64,000 bases of DNA from positions 62,001 through 126,000 of the forward strand of contig JAGGAB010000007.1 of assembly GCA_017889705.1 (NCBI GenBank), read 5' to 3'. Position numbers and translations under genes: made by a program. The stretch comes from Bacillota bacterium. Its GTDB lineage: Bacteria > Bacillota > Negativicutes > Sporomusales > Sporomusaceae. This document shows positions 18,456-27,302 of the stretch, piece by piece (the stretch's first letter is position 1; each line of letters starts with the position of its first letter). Below the pieces are notes generated by a model that worked only from the letters and a program-made list of their open reading frames with translations, was not told the DNA's origin and made no database searches.

Positions 18456-18689
18456 ATGCCAGATTTAGATATTATTCCGTTAGATGAACGCTGTGATTTT
18501 TGTCGCAGGAAACCGGCTACAAAGCTTTGTGATTATCCGGTTGGTGAGCGGGCTTCTCCACACATGGTAATAAAGTACGGCAAGCGAATTACCTGTGATG
18601 CAAAAATGTGTGATGATTGCGCAACTAGCTTAGGTTATGAAATGGATTTTTGCCCTAAATGTATGGAAGAATTAAAGAATTTGAAGTGA
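18456..18689 (+). CDS. Cys-rich phage protein
   Basis: CDFCRRKPATKLCDYP...CDAKMCDDCATSLGYEMDFCPKC. Confidence 0.65.
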   Translation: MPDLDIIPLDERCDFCRRKPATKLCDYPVGERASPHMVIKYGKRITCDAKMCDDCATSLGYEMDFCPKCMEELKNLK

Positions 18690-18699
18690 GGTACTGATA

Positions 18700-18849
18700 A
18701 TGGGCAAGGCAACTCCTAAAATGATTGAATATGCCCAGGGATTAATTGGACAGTTGGGTTATGATCTGGATGATTACGACTTTAACAATATGACCTTTGA
18801 ACAGGTGAGGGAACTCATTGACGAGTTGAAGGATGAACGGGGGTATTAG
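18700..18849 (+). CDS. Small phage protein (49 aa)
   Basis: MGKATPKMIEYAQGLIGQLGYDLDDYDFNNMTFEQVRELIDELKDERGY; RBS-like sequence. Confidence 0.55.
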   Translation: MGKATPKMIEYAQGLIGQLGYDLDDYDFNNMTFEQVRELIDELKDERGY

Positions 18850-18851
18850 CG

Positions 18852-19133
18852 GTGATTAATGATATTTTTAAGGCCATCGAATTAGGCGAGCTCGGCGTAG
18901 AAATAAAAGTATCGTCTGATAGCTATAACCGATTAACCAAGTACGACATTGAGTTATTTAGCCGTAAATTTGTGGAATGGGCCAAGATCGGCCAGCAGAT
19001 GCAGTGGGTAGATGGAGTGCCGCCAGTGTTCAGGCCGGATGAAAGAAAGTGGATTATATTTGAGCGCCTAACGCCTTTTACTCGGGCGACAGTATACGAT
19101 ACTGCGGTATGGCTTGGCGGATTTTATAGCTAG
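18852..19133 (+). CDS. Hypothetical phage protein
   Basis: ORF in operon. Confidence 0.5.
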   Translation: MINDIFKAIELGELGVEIKVSSDSYNRLTKYDIELFSRKFVEWAKIGQQMQWVDGVPPVFRPDERKWIIFERLTPFTRATVYDTAVWLGGFYS

Positions 19134-19201
19134 GAAAAAGTTAAATTGGCGCGGAGATGGGCGTTATTGCCACTACCGCCGCTGCCGGAGACGGGGGAGT
19201 A

Positions 19202-19534
19202 ATGGGTAGACAAGCACGGTTTGTTTACATTAGGTGCGATAAATGCCATGAATTATGTCGGTTTAGTGAAAAACACAATTGTAAGGGAGAGATAAATATG
19301 GAAAATAAGAGAGACGGAATAAAGGAAATCAATAAAATTTGCAAGGCTGTTTTAAATTTAACGGATGCGGATTTTGAAGAAGTAAGAAAAATGGCGGAAG
19401 GCCAAAGCAATTACATAAATCCTTTAAAGCCTGCGACATCCCATAATCAACAGCAATTAGGCGATCACAATACCCGAGTGCTAAACGCACTGCAAGCCCT
19501 TCGAGAAATAATTAAATCCGGTGCGGAGATTTAG
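19202..19534 (+). CDS. Hypothetical phage protein with Cys motif
   Basis: CDKCHELCRFSEKHNC; ATG 19202 preferred. Confidence 0.5.
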   Translation: MGRQARFVYIRCDKCHELCRFSEKHNCKGEINMENKRDGIKEINKICKAVLNLTDADFEEVRKMAEGQSNYINPLKPATSHNQQQLGDHNTRVLNALQALREIIKSGAEI

Positions 19535-19544
19535 GAGGCCGACA

Positions 19545-19802
19545 ATGGACGCTAAAATAGTAGTTTCAGCTTCAGGCCACGGAAGGCCGAGTGGCTTATT
19601 GGGCGTTTTAGAACTTATGAATGCAATAGTTGTTGATTCTCCGTACATACAAATGCCGCCAATAGCTGCACCAAAAGGTAAGCCACAAAGACAATTTGCA
19701 ATACTATGCTGCAAGAATTGTCAAAGTACAGGTACACTCCAAAAGGTTGACGGTGAGTATTATTGCCGGAAATGTGTGCGGGTGGTGAAACATAGTGACT
19801 AA
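19545..19802 (+). CDS. Zinc-ribbon phage protein
   Basis: CKNCQSTGTLQKVDGEYYCRKC; RBS GGAGG. Confidence 0.6.
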   Translation: MDAKIVVSASGHGRPSGLLGVLELMNAIVVDSPYIQMPPIAAPKGKPQRQFAILCCKNCQSTGTLQKVDGEYYCRKCVRVVKHSD

Positions 19803-20043
19803 ACTAACGCCGGAGCAGGCGATAGAGATATTAAAGCCTTGCCCATTTTGTGGGGGCAATGAAGTTGATTTTAGTGACTGCAAAAGATTAGAAGCCTGTG
19901 AAAATTTTGAGTGCTGTGATGATGAAGAATATGTTTCGGTGGTTTGTAACTTTAACAAGGGTGGTTGCGGTGCGTCAAGCGGGTATCACGACACAAAAGA
20001 AAAAGCTAGTGCTGCTTGGAATAGAAGGGGTGAGCGCGGGTGA
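19795..20043 (+). CDS. Lar-like restriction alleviation protein
   Basis: LKPCPFCGGNEVDF...GCGASSGYHDTKEKASAAWNRRG. Confidence 0.8.
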   Translation: MTKLTPEQAIEILKPCPFCGGNEVDFSDCKRLEACENFECCDDEEYVSVVCNFNKGGCGASSGYHDTKEKASAAWNRRGERG

Positions 20044-20375
20044 GTGAGTGCCAATATTGTGGCGAAAAACTTAACGGTGTAGAGCATGACCCATATACCT
20101 GTATATCTAATTTGCAGGTAGAAGTTAAAAAACTCAGCCAAGCAAAGTGCAAATGTCTTGGTGGCCAAAATTGCGCGGTAGTTTTGAAACACCAGTCGGA
20201 AAACGCGTTTTTGCTTGCTGAAAATACAATTCAGTGGCGAAAGTTAAAGGAAATAAAGAGTATAGCCTTGCCACTATACCAAGAAATGCGAAGGGAACCA
20301 TACAAGAATTTATCATCATATGAGCGCAGGGCGTATGCGATTATACAGGCTATTGTCGGGGATAGGGAATCATGA
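20040..20375 (+). CDS. Hypothetical phage protein
   Basis: CQYCGEKLNGVEHDPYTC; overlapping start/stop. Confidence 0.55.
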   Translation: MSECQYCGEKLNGVEHDPYTCISNLQVEVKKLSQAKCKCLGGQNCAVVLKHQSENAFLLAENTIQWRKLKEIKSIALPLYQEMRREPYKNLSSYERRAYAIIQAIVGDRES

Positions 20376-20566
20376 GGCGAGGCTATCAATGCAAGATTAA
20401 GCCAAGCAAGACGGATTTAAAACGCATGAAGCGGTGGGAAAGAAAACAAGAAACAAAAGCTCAATTCGTGGGACAAACTTGTTGTGACAAAGCAATGATA
20501 ACAACTTACGGCAGTGCGGTAGTTGTGGCGTGCCCCGATCATAAGGCGCAGGTTATTAGGGAGTAG
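20372..20566 (+). CDS. Small phage protein with CCDKA...ACPDH motif
   Basis: QTCCDKAMITTYGSAVVVACPDHKAQV; paralogous motif at 22917. Confidence 0.6.
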   Translation: MRRGYQCKIKPSKTDLKRMKRWERKQETKAQFVGQTCCDKAMITTYGSAVVVACPDHKAQVIRE

Positions 20567-20577
20567 GAGGTGTGTGT

Positions 20578-20898
20578 ATGAAGTGTTTATTTGAAAAACG
20601 GTATACACCGTATGAAGCTAGAATGTTAGCGCCTGCTGTTGGCATGGTTATTGTACTACTTGCAGTGGCTGTGTTTTTGATAACTGGATGCGCGCCCGAG
20701 CAGCCAAACCAAACAGAGACAATAAAGCCTCGAGTAGATAGGAGAGACTGGATAAAATTAAACGAACTACGCGATAGTGAGGGTAATACGGTTTGTGCGT
20801 ATAAAATAGACGGTGATCTTGAGTGGTGGGATATAATTATTGTTTACGACAAAAACGGAATTATAAAGCAAGTAATGTCTAAACAGTTCAGAAATTAG
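20578..20898 (+). CDS. Predicted membrane/lipoprotein
   Basis: TM AVGMVIVLLAVAVFLITGC lipobox-like. Confidence 0.6.
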   Translation: MKCLFEKRYTPYEARMLAPAVGMVIVLLAVAVFLITGCAPEQPNQTETIKPRVDRRDWIKLNELRDSEGNTVCAYKIDGDLEWWDIIIVYDKNGIIKQVMSKQFRN

Positions 20899-20966
20899 CA
20901 TAGAAAAAGGGCGGCTATATGTCGCCCTATCAGCACGTATAAATATAATTGTGGGGTGGGGTACAA

Positions 20967-21416
20967 ATGACAATGAATAGAAGCTGCGGTAACTGTATCT
21001 ATTGGAGCGCAAACCATGCAGAGCATAAACGGTGCAAGACTTGTACTGATGGACGTAACAACTTTGTACCAAGAGACATGGCTTGTCCGGTGCCAAGCTG
21101 CCAGGCAGTTATGATATATTATAAAAAAGATGCATACCTGTGCTGCCCGGATTGCGGAACTGAGATATGGCCGTTTAATTCAGAGGTTAGTGACAAGGCT
21201 ACAATCCGGCAGGAGTTTGAAAAGCGGCTACAGTGTGACAGGTCGTCAGATACCACGCATGGGACACTGGTGACAGTGCATAGCAAGTTAAATGGCGGCA
21301 GCAAGAGCAAAGGGAGCAAGAAGCCGCAGAAAAAGAAGTCAACCACGCAAACATACAATGAGTTAGCTGCTTCAAAGAATCAAATAAAATACAGAGAAAC
21401 AGGCACAACCCCTTGA
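20967..21416 (+). CDS. Cys-rich phage protein with basic C-terminus
   Basis: CGNCIYWSANHAEHKRCKTC...CCPDCGTEIWPF...KSKGSKKPQKKKS. Confidence 0.6.
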   Translation: MTMNRSCGNCIYWSANHAEHKRCKTCTDGRNNFVPRDMACPVPSCQAVMIYYKKDAYLCCPDCGTEIWPFNSEVSDKATIRQEFEKRLQCDRSSDTTHGTLVTVHSKLNGGSKSKGSKKPQKKKSTTQTYNELAASKNQIKYRETGTTP

Positions 21417-21480
21417 AATAAACTTGACAAAGTGGTATATTGAGGAAAGAGACGGGACCCTAAGAAGTTTACATAATACA

Positions 21481-21510
21481 GGCCAGCCTAAAAAGGTTTG
21501 GCCTTATTTT
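21481..21510 (+). terminator. Putative intrinsic terminator
   Basis: GGCCAGCCTaaaaAGGTTTGGCC followed by TTATTTTTATTT. Confidence 0.6.
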
Positions 21511-21537
21511 TATTTGTGGTTGCCGCTCGCTTAATTT

Positions 21538-21590
21538 CTGGTCGAAAGGCCAGGCAATACTTGCTGCGCCGCCAGTTCCAAGCCTGGCGG
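21538..21590 (+). ncRNA. Two-hairpin structured segment immediately 5' of tRNA-Tyr
   Basis: CTGGTC-GAAA-GGCCAG and CCGCCAG-N8-CTGGCGG stems. Confidence 0.35.
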
Positions 21591-21595
21591 TATAT

Positions 21596-21687
21596 GGGTA
21601 AGAGCCGAATACTGGTTAAGTCGGCGCGGACTGTAAATCCGTAGTGTGCTAGACACGGTGCTGGTTCAATTCCAGCCTTACCCACCA
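21596..21687 (+). tRNA. tRNA-Tyr (anticodon GTA), type II with long variable arm, CCA encoded
   Basis: Acceptor GGGTAAG/CTTACCC, anticodon loop CTGTAAA, variable arm GTGT/ACAC, T-arm GCTGGTTCAATTCCAGC, 3' ACCA. Confidence 0.93.
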
Positions 21688-21851
21688 TATTGAAGTTATG
21701 ACCATTTCGTGGATATGCGCGATATGGTATTTTTATATGCTTACCTGGGCCGCTGACTGGTTCCTCCTTCCGGTCGGCGGTTAAATTTAATGCAGGGGAA
21801 ATTACAATATATATCGAAGTTGTTAGTAAATGACAAAAAGGAGTGATTAAC

Positions 21852-22256
21852 ATGAAATTGGACGCCAAACACCAAGTGTTAATGGCTGTTTATACGGAGT
21901 ATCAAAAGGATAATCCTGATATGCCAAAAGCATTATTGAAGCCTAAGGAAAATCTTGGGATAGAAAGCGACGCTTTTATTACTGCTCTTAAGAAGTTGTA
22001 TAGTGAAGGTTATATAACTAACCCAGGAATAAGTGGAAGCGGATCTGATACTTGTGTCAGTGTTGCAATTATGGGAAAAATGATGGTTACTAGAGAAGGG
22101 TTAGAATACGTAGAGTCTATGCTTAATATAGATAAAACGTTAAGCGAAAAAGAAAAAGTTAATATAATACACAAAACTTTTACTGAACAGGGATTAGATA
22201 TACTTACTGATTTTGCAGCCAAAGTAACTGCGGAAATAATAAAGTCAAAAATATAG
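21852..22256 (+). CDS. YjcQ-like winged-helix protein
   Basis: SDAFITALKKLYSEGYI...VTREGLEYVESM pattern. Confidence 0.5.
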   Translation: MKLDAKHQVLMAVYTEYQKDNPDMPKALLKPKENLGIESDAFITALKKLYSEGYITNPGISGSGSDTCVSVAIMGKMMVTREGLEYVESMLNIDKTLSEKEKVNIIHKTFTEQGLDILTDFAAKVTAEIIKSKI

Positions 22257-22397
22257 AAATATAACTGCGTCCTTCGGGGCGCTTTTGTTTTGAAAATTAA
22301 ACGGAATTTATTCCAAAAAATATTCCGCATTTTAAGCAAAAATTATTCCAAGAGCCGCAAGGCTCTTTTTTCATGCCCAAAAACAGGAGGCGATACC

Positions 22398-22580
22398 GTG
22401 AAGAATGGATGCAACTACTATCATGCGAAAGACCCGCAAGACAAACAAAACTGTCCGAATTGCATACATTGGAGCGGTACTCGCTGTAGTGTTGAGTATA
22501 TGTTTAACGGCAAGACTGATTTGGTGCATGAGCCTGTACGTGTAGGGTGGAAGGGTAATGCGGTTGGGGTGCTTAGATGA
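22398..22580 (+). CDS. Small Cys-rich phage protein
   Basis: GTG 22398 after AGGAGGCG; CNYYHAKDPQDKQNCPNCIHWSGTRC. Confidence 0.55.
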   Translation: MKNGCNYYHAKDPQDKQNCPNCIHWSGTRCSVEYMFNGKTDLVHEPVRVGWKGNAVGVLR

Positions 22581-22930
22581 TGGGGAAGCCGATACCGAAG
22601 AATAAGCGGGTAGTCGATAAAGCCGGTATGAAGAAAGTAAAAACCATTGACCACTGCGAGAAATGCGGCAGGTGGACAGACGGCTTTTTTAATTTGGAAG
22701 TGGCTCACGTTATTGGCAAGGGTGCTGGTGGGCCGGATATAAAAGAGAACTGTATAAAGTTGTGCGGCCCAGCCAGTATGCAGGCCGGCTGCCACGGTGC
22801 CAACCACGCTGGTGAGATAAGCAAGGATGAATTGTTTGCTAAAATTGCTGAGCGGGAAGGTAAGCCGGTGGAAGAGATTAAGGAAATAGCTCATAGGGCT
22901 TGGAGGTTTGGAGAATATGCAACAGATTAA
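22577..22930 (+). CDS. HNH-like protein near terminase
   Basis: CEKCGRWTDGFFNLEVAHVIGKGAGGPDIKENCIKLCGPASMQAGCHGANH. Confidence 0.65.
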   Translation: MMGKPIPKNKRVVDKAGMKKVKTIDHCEKCGRWTDGFFNLEVAHVIGKGAGGPDIKENCIKLCGPASMQAGCHGANHAGEISKDELFAKIAEREGKPVEEIKEIAHRAWRFGEYATD

Positions 22931-23054
22931 ATACATAAGCAATGCATGTTGTGACAAGGCAAGACTAGCCGTAATAAAAGGCGGCACAGTTATTACTGCA
23001 TGTCCCGATCATCCTCCAATGATTGTGTCGAGAGGTAAAGATAATGCTAAGTGA
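22917..23054 (+). CDS. 45-aa protein with CCDKA...ACPDH motif
   Basis: Manual translation MQQIKYISNACCDKARLAVIKGGTVITACPDHPPMIVSRGKDNAK. Confidence 0.55.
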   Translation: MQQIKYISNACCDKARLAVIKGGTVITACPDHPPMIVSRGKDNAK

Positions 23055-23247
23055 CAAAGAGCGGCAGGAACGTGACCCGGCAGCACTACAGCGCGCATTA
23101 TTGGAGATTGAGCAAGAGATTGCGGAGAAGTCTCCTAGATTAGTCCAGGCTAAGATGGAGGCAACAAAAGTTGATTTTGAAATAAAGCTGCTGAAAGAAC
23201 GCAGAAGTGCGTTGCAGTCTGTTTTGAAATCAGTTAGTCAGTTTTAG
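23044..23247 (+). CDS. Hypothetical coiled-coil phage protein
   Basis: ATG 23044; ERDPAALQRALLEIEQEIAEKSPRLVQAKMEATK. Confidence 0.55.
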   Translation: MLSDKERQERDPAALQRALLEIEQEIAEKSPRLVQAKMEATKVDFEIKLLKERRSALQSVLKSVSQF

Positions 23248-23273
23248 AACTTACCAAGAAAGAAGGTGGTAAC

Positions 23274-23699
23274 GTGGCTAAAGTAACAGCCGAAATAGTC
23301 GCGCAAATCATGGGGTTGGCGGCAATGAACTCCAACAGACAAATTTCCGAAATACTTTCCAAACAGGGTATAAACTTAACACATGTTACCATTGGAAAGA
23401 TTATTAAGGAAAACCGGCAAGAACGAACCGAGGCAACAAAAGAAACAATCAATGAGCATATCAAGCAGACTGTCACAACTGACCTGGATATTTTACAGAA
23501 TACCCGAGATAAGTTATATAACTGGTTTAAGGACGATAACCTGCGAATCAGTGAGCGGCTAATGTGTTTAGATCGGCTTACTAAGGTTATTGATACGAGG
23601 TTGAAGTATTCTGGCGCCAGTGAACCCGATAAGCCGGATGATAAATTTGACCAAATGACCGACGAGGAATTAGAGAAATGGATAAGCGCAAACAGTTAG
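23274..23699 (+). CDS. Putative terminase small subunit
   Basis: HTH-like N-term, directly upstream of large subunit. Confidence 0.65.
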   Translation: MAKVTAEIVAQIMGLAAMNSNRQISEILSKQGINLTHVTIGKIIKENRQERTEATKETINEHIKQTVTTDLDILQNTRDKLYNWFKDDNLRISERLMCLDRLTKVIDTRLKYSGASEPDKPDDKFDQMTDEELEKWISANS

Positions 23700-24319
23700 C
23701 CCGGGCGATTGCTGAACGCGAGAGGCGCAACCAAATGCGCGAATGGTCATCGGTTCCTTGGCGTTGGATACAAGACTGCTGTTTGACCATGGATGAAGCT
23801 GACAACGGGATGGTTAAACATTATCCCGATAAAGAGTATTTGCAACTTGTTTGTGAGGTGTGGCAGCGCGAAAACTTATTGGCAATACCAAAGACGCGCC
23901 GTATGCTGCTTACGTGGATTATGTTGGGACTGCATCTGCATGCTGGTATATTTCGACCTAATTCAGCCATATTTGTTCAGTCTAAAAAAGCAGATGATAG
24001 TGACTTTCTTATCCAAGATAAACGAATGATGTTTATTTATAATCACCTGCCGACTGAATATAATTGGCCTGAATGCGTTTCTAAACAATACAGACTTAAC
24101 TTTGACAACGGTAGTTATGTTATGGCAATAGGACAAGGGGCAGACCAGTTGAGACAGTACACCGCCTCATACGCCATGCTTGACGAATTTGCGTTCTGGG
24201 AAAGCGCAGAGGGTACATGGGGAGCGTTAAAACCTATTATTCAGGGTGGCGGCAAAGTAACACTGATAAGCAGTGCTGGCCCCGGATTCTTTCAGCGCAT
24301 TTGTGAGGGTGATATATAA
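23678..24319 (+). CDS. Terminase large subunit, ATPase half
   Basis: PKTRRMLLTWIMLGLHLH (Walker A-like), SYAMLDEFAFWESAEGTW (Walker B), TLISSAGPG coupling motif. Confidence 0.85.
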   Translation: MDKRKQLARAIAERERRNQMREWSSVPWRWIQDCCLTMDEADNGMVKHYPDKEYLQLVCEVWQRENLLAIPKTRRMLLTWIMLGLHLHAGIFRPNSAIFVQSKKADDSDFLIQDKRMMFIYNHLPTEYNWPECVSKQYRLNFDNGSYVMAIGQGADQLRQYTASYAMLDEFAFWESAEGTWGALKPIIQGGGKVTLISSAGPGFFQRICEGDI

Positions 24320-25149
24320 TGCAAGGCATAACTGAATATAAAACCCCGCAAGGTGTGCATGTCCTCCGCATTCACTATACTGCCGATCCTGATAAGCAAT
24401 CACCAGAGTGGGTTGCCGAACAGAAAAAAGGTTTAACGCAGGCACAATGGGAGCGTGAATATGAAATAAACTTTCATGTATATCCTGGCAAGCCATGGTA
24501 CGAAGAATTTCGCATGGACTTCCACGTGGCAAGAGAACCAATTCAACCAATACCAGGCAGGCCAATATTCAGAGGTTGGGACTATGGGCAGACATTTAAC
24601 CCCGCTGTCGTGTTCTGCCAGACTACGGTATTTGGTCAGTTATTGCTTTTATATCCTGAGATTAACGGGTTAAATAGCGGTCTGCATCCATTTGCGCGAA
24701 CTGTTAAATCAGAGTCGGGAACATATTTCCCTGAGAATCCTTTTATTGATTACGGTGATCCGGCAGGGAACAATCGAAGCCCTAACGACGAAAGAAGCGC
24801 AACAGATATATTGCGTACCGATTATGGGATTACTGTGTTGCCCGGGCCGGTTGCGTTTGGAACACGATCTGAGGCTATTCGTAAGCTGCTGACCACGACC
24901 ACGCCGCAAGGACAAGCGATGTTATTAATTGACCCGCGTTGTACATTTATGATTGGCGCATTTACTGGCGGCTATCATCGTAAGCAGCTTGCGTCTGGTC
25001 AGTTGTTAGAAGAACCAGATAAAAACGAATACAGTCATCCTATGGACTCTCTCGGTTATGTAGCCGCGAGCGTTTTTAAATCCGCAGGAAAAGGAACTAG
25101 TACTGAAGTCATAACCAACCACAACCCATTCAAACGAGGGAGGCGATAA
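24319..25149 (+). CDS. Terminase large subunit, RNaseH-like nuclease half
   Basis: TQAQWEREYEINF, FRGWDYGQTFNPAVVF, IDYGDPAG; TAATG overlap with the ATPase ORF. Confidence 0.85.
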   Translation: MQGITEYKTPQGVHVLRIHYTADPDKQSPEWVAEQKKGLTQAQWEREYEINFHVYPGKPWYEEFRMDFHVAREPIQPIPGRPIFRGWDYGQTFNPAVVFCQTTVFGQLLLLYPEINGLNSGLHPFARTVKSESGTYFPENPFIDYGDPAGNNRSPNDERSATDILRTDYGITVLPGPVAFGTRSEAIRKLLTTTTPQGQAMLLIDPRCTFMIGAFTGGYHRKQLASGQLLEEPDKNEYSHPMDSLGYVAASVFKSAGKGTSTEVITNHNPFKRGRR

Positions 25150-25150
25150 T

Positions 25151-25318
25151 ATGGAAACGCTGATGAACATGAAATTATGGATATTAATAACAGCCTTTGG
25201 GATTGGCTTTACCATTGGATATATTCGTTGTTATTTTGTGCTTCGAAAGATTATTTCCAGAATGGGCAAAGCAGAACTTTGGGAATGGATACAAAACGAG
25301 TGTAATAGGAGGCGATAA
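25151..25318 (+). CDS. Small membrane protein (55 aa)
   Basis: METLMNMKLWILITAFGIGFTIGYIRCYFVLRKIISRMGKAELWEWIQNECNRRR. Confidence 0.6.
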   Translation: METLMNMKLWILITAFGIGFTIGYIRCYFVLRKIISRMGKAELWEWIQNECNRRR

Positions 25319-25319
25319 C

Positions 25320-25445
25320 ATGTACAGGTTAGGTGACATCGCCAGGATTAGCAAGGTTACAAGCCTTGAACTATACCTTATGTGGCGCAGAAGTGACAGA
25401 AAAGGATTGGAGGCGATAACATGTGTCTATCACAACCAAAAGTAA
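25320..25445 (+). CDS. Small phage protein (41 aa)
   Basis: MYRLGDIARISKVTSLELYLMWRRSDRKGLEAITCVYHNQK; RBS AGGAGGCG. Confidence 0.5.
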   Translation: MYRLGDIARISKVTSLELYLMWRRSDRKGLEAITCVYHNQK

Positions 25446-25609
25446 ACACAGCCACAACTACAGTGACAAAAGCTGACACTACGTCTAATGAAGACGCCGT
25501 TGCTAATCAATTAGAGCAGGAAAAGAAACGCAGGGGATTCCAGTCCACTATAGCCAGTAAGAATGTTTCGTCTGTAGCGCCAACAGCTAAAGTGACATTG
25601 GGGAGTTAA
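25421..25609 (+). CDS. Small podoviral virion-associated protein (MCLSxPK start)
   Basis: Position next to the portal and MC-start as in podoviral small head/tail proteins. Confidence 0.5.
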   Translation: MCLSQPKVNTATTTVTKADTTSNEDAVANQLEQEKKRRGFQSTIASKNVSSVAPTAKVTLGS

Positions 25610-25613
25610 GCCT

Positions 25614-27302
25614 ATGGATGCAAAAAAAGCAATCAAATATTATGACCGCAAATTCGAAAAGGCCAAGGAAGTGCGGCAGTCTTACGAATCCACTTGGGAA
25701 GATATTATGACGTATATCGCCCCGGATTTAAAAGGCTACTTGCACACCAACAATAAAGACCGTGGCGAACGCGAGGACAGTCTTATATATGACAACACGC
25801 CAACAAAGTCGTGGCTTGATTGTTCCAGTGGAATGTTTGCGAGTATCGCGTCACCGTCCCGGCCTTGGATGCAGCGCACTATGGCAGATGATAGTTACAA
25901 CGACATTCCGGGGCTGAGGTCATGGCTTGACACTGTGACAAAAAAAGACTACAGCATATTGCACCGCAGTAACTTTTATAAGTGCAATTACACAGTGTTT
26001 GCTCATTTGTCTGCTATTGGTACGGCGCTTATTATCTGTGAGCCGGACTATGACAAAATAACTCACTGGACGGTTCCCAATATCGGCGAGTATTATCTCT
26101 TAGTTAATGGTAAGGGGATTGTGGACACCGTATTCCGCGAAATTGAATACACGGCCGAGCAGTTGAAGGGGTTATTTGGAGAAAAGGCCTTGCCAAAAGA
26201 TATTGTCAACTCGATAACAGAAGCCAACCCGACAGGCGGCAAGTACACAGTGAGACACGTGATCGAGCCGGACAGTCAAGGTGTTGTACCATTCCGTAAG
26301 CCGTGGGCGTCTGTATACTATTTGCCAGACAAAAAATATGATGATATGCAAATAATTGATGTCAAGGGCTACAAATGGCAACCGTTCGCTGCTCCGCGTT
26401 GGTATGCAAACAATAATGAGACATATGGCAAGATGCAACCAGGGCGCGTGTCACTGGGTAACTGTCAGCAGTTGTCTACAATGATCTTCGATTATATGGA
26501 TGCTGTCGACCAAGAGTTGAATCCTGCTACACAAGGACCGCCTATTACTGGTGCTATTGATAGACGACCAAACAAGCATAACATCATTGAGCCTGGCGCT
26601 GGTGGCTTGCAAGACCCGACTATCCGGCGACTGTTTGAAACTAACCCGCAATTACAGATTATGTGGGCTGCCATCCAGGACAAGCGCGAACAGATTAAAC
26701 AGGACTTTTACCTGGATTTGTTTATGCCTATTACCACTGGTGGCTATGATACCAACATGACGGCAACAGAGGTAACACAGCGGCGTAATGAGCGAATGCT
26801 GGCACTTGGGCCGGTGTTGGAAAACGTTAATACTGAGTACCTTAACCCGATTACTGAGATCGAATACAACTACGCCACTGAAGCGCAAGCCTACCCACCT
26901 ATTGAAAACTATGTGACAGAGGATGCGCTGGAGGCATTGCAGGGCGAAGAAATCAAGACCGAGTATGTCAGTGTACTGGCTCAGGCTCAGAAGATGGTTG
27001 ACCTTGACCGGATTGACACTACCTTGACCTATGCAGAGAGGTTGGCAGCACTTGATCCAACAGTGGTAATGAAGGTTAATACTATGGAGACCATTGACGA
27101 AGTTGCTAAAATGTCTGGTGCGCCTGGTAGAATGCTGCGGTCTGATGATGAAGTTAAGGAGATGCAAGAGCAACAGCGACAAGACGCGGAACAGCAGCAA
27201 ATGGTTGAGCAGGCGCAGGCAATGGCTAATGTGGCCGGGCAAGCAAGCAAGATGCAAATGGATCAGGATAATGCGCTTACTCGATTCTTGGGGGTGGAAT
27301 AG
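25614..27302 (+). CDS. Head-to-tail connector/portal protein (T7 gp8-like family)
   Basis: YYDRKFEKAKEVRQSYESTWEDIMTYIAPDL...TATEVTQRRNERMLALGPV. Confidence 0.92.
   Translation: MDAKKAIKYYDRKFEKAKEVRQSYESTWEDIMTYIAPDLKGYLHTNNKDRGEREDSLIYDNTPTKSWLDCSSGMFASIASPSRPWMQRTMADDSYNDIPGLRSWLDTVTKKDYSILHRSNFYKCNYTVFAHLSAIGTALIICEPDYDKITHWTVPNIGEYYLLVNGKGIVDTVFREIEYTAEQLKGLFGEKALPKDIVNSITEANPTGGKYTVRHVIEPDSQGVVPFRKPWASVYYLPDKKYDDMQIIDVKGYKWQPFAAPRWYANNNETYGKMQPGRVSLGNCQQLSTMIFDYMDAVDQELNPATQGPPITGAIDRRPNKHNIIEPGAGGLQDPTIRRLFETNPQLQIMWAAIQDKREQIKQDFYLDLFMPITTGGYDTNMTATEVTQRRNERMLALGPVLENVNTEYLNPITEIEYNYATEAQAYPPIENYVTEDALEALQGEEIKTEYVSVLAQAQKMVDLDRIDTTLTYAERLAALDPTVVMKVNTMETIDEVAKMSGAPGRMLRSDDEVKEMQEQQRQDAEQQQMVEQAQAMANVAGQASKMQMDQDNALTRFLGVE

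Noticed and set aside
21596-21687. tRNA-Tyr considered as the phage attachment site
   Set aside because: It lies in the interior with phage genes on both sides, while the sigK junctions give a clean core and restored frame.
25197-25445. 82-aa ORF starting at 25197
   Set aside because: Its first part overlaps 25151..25318 out of frame; the RBS-supported starts 25151 and 25320 explain the region better.
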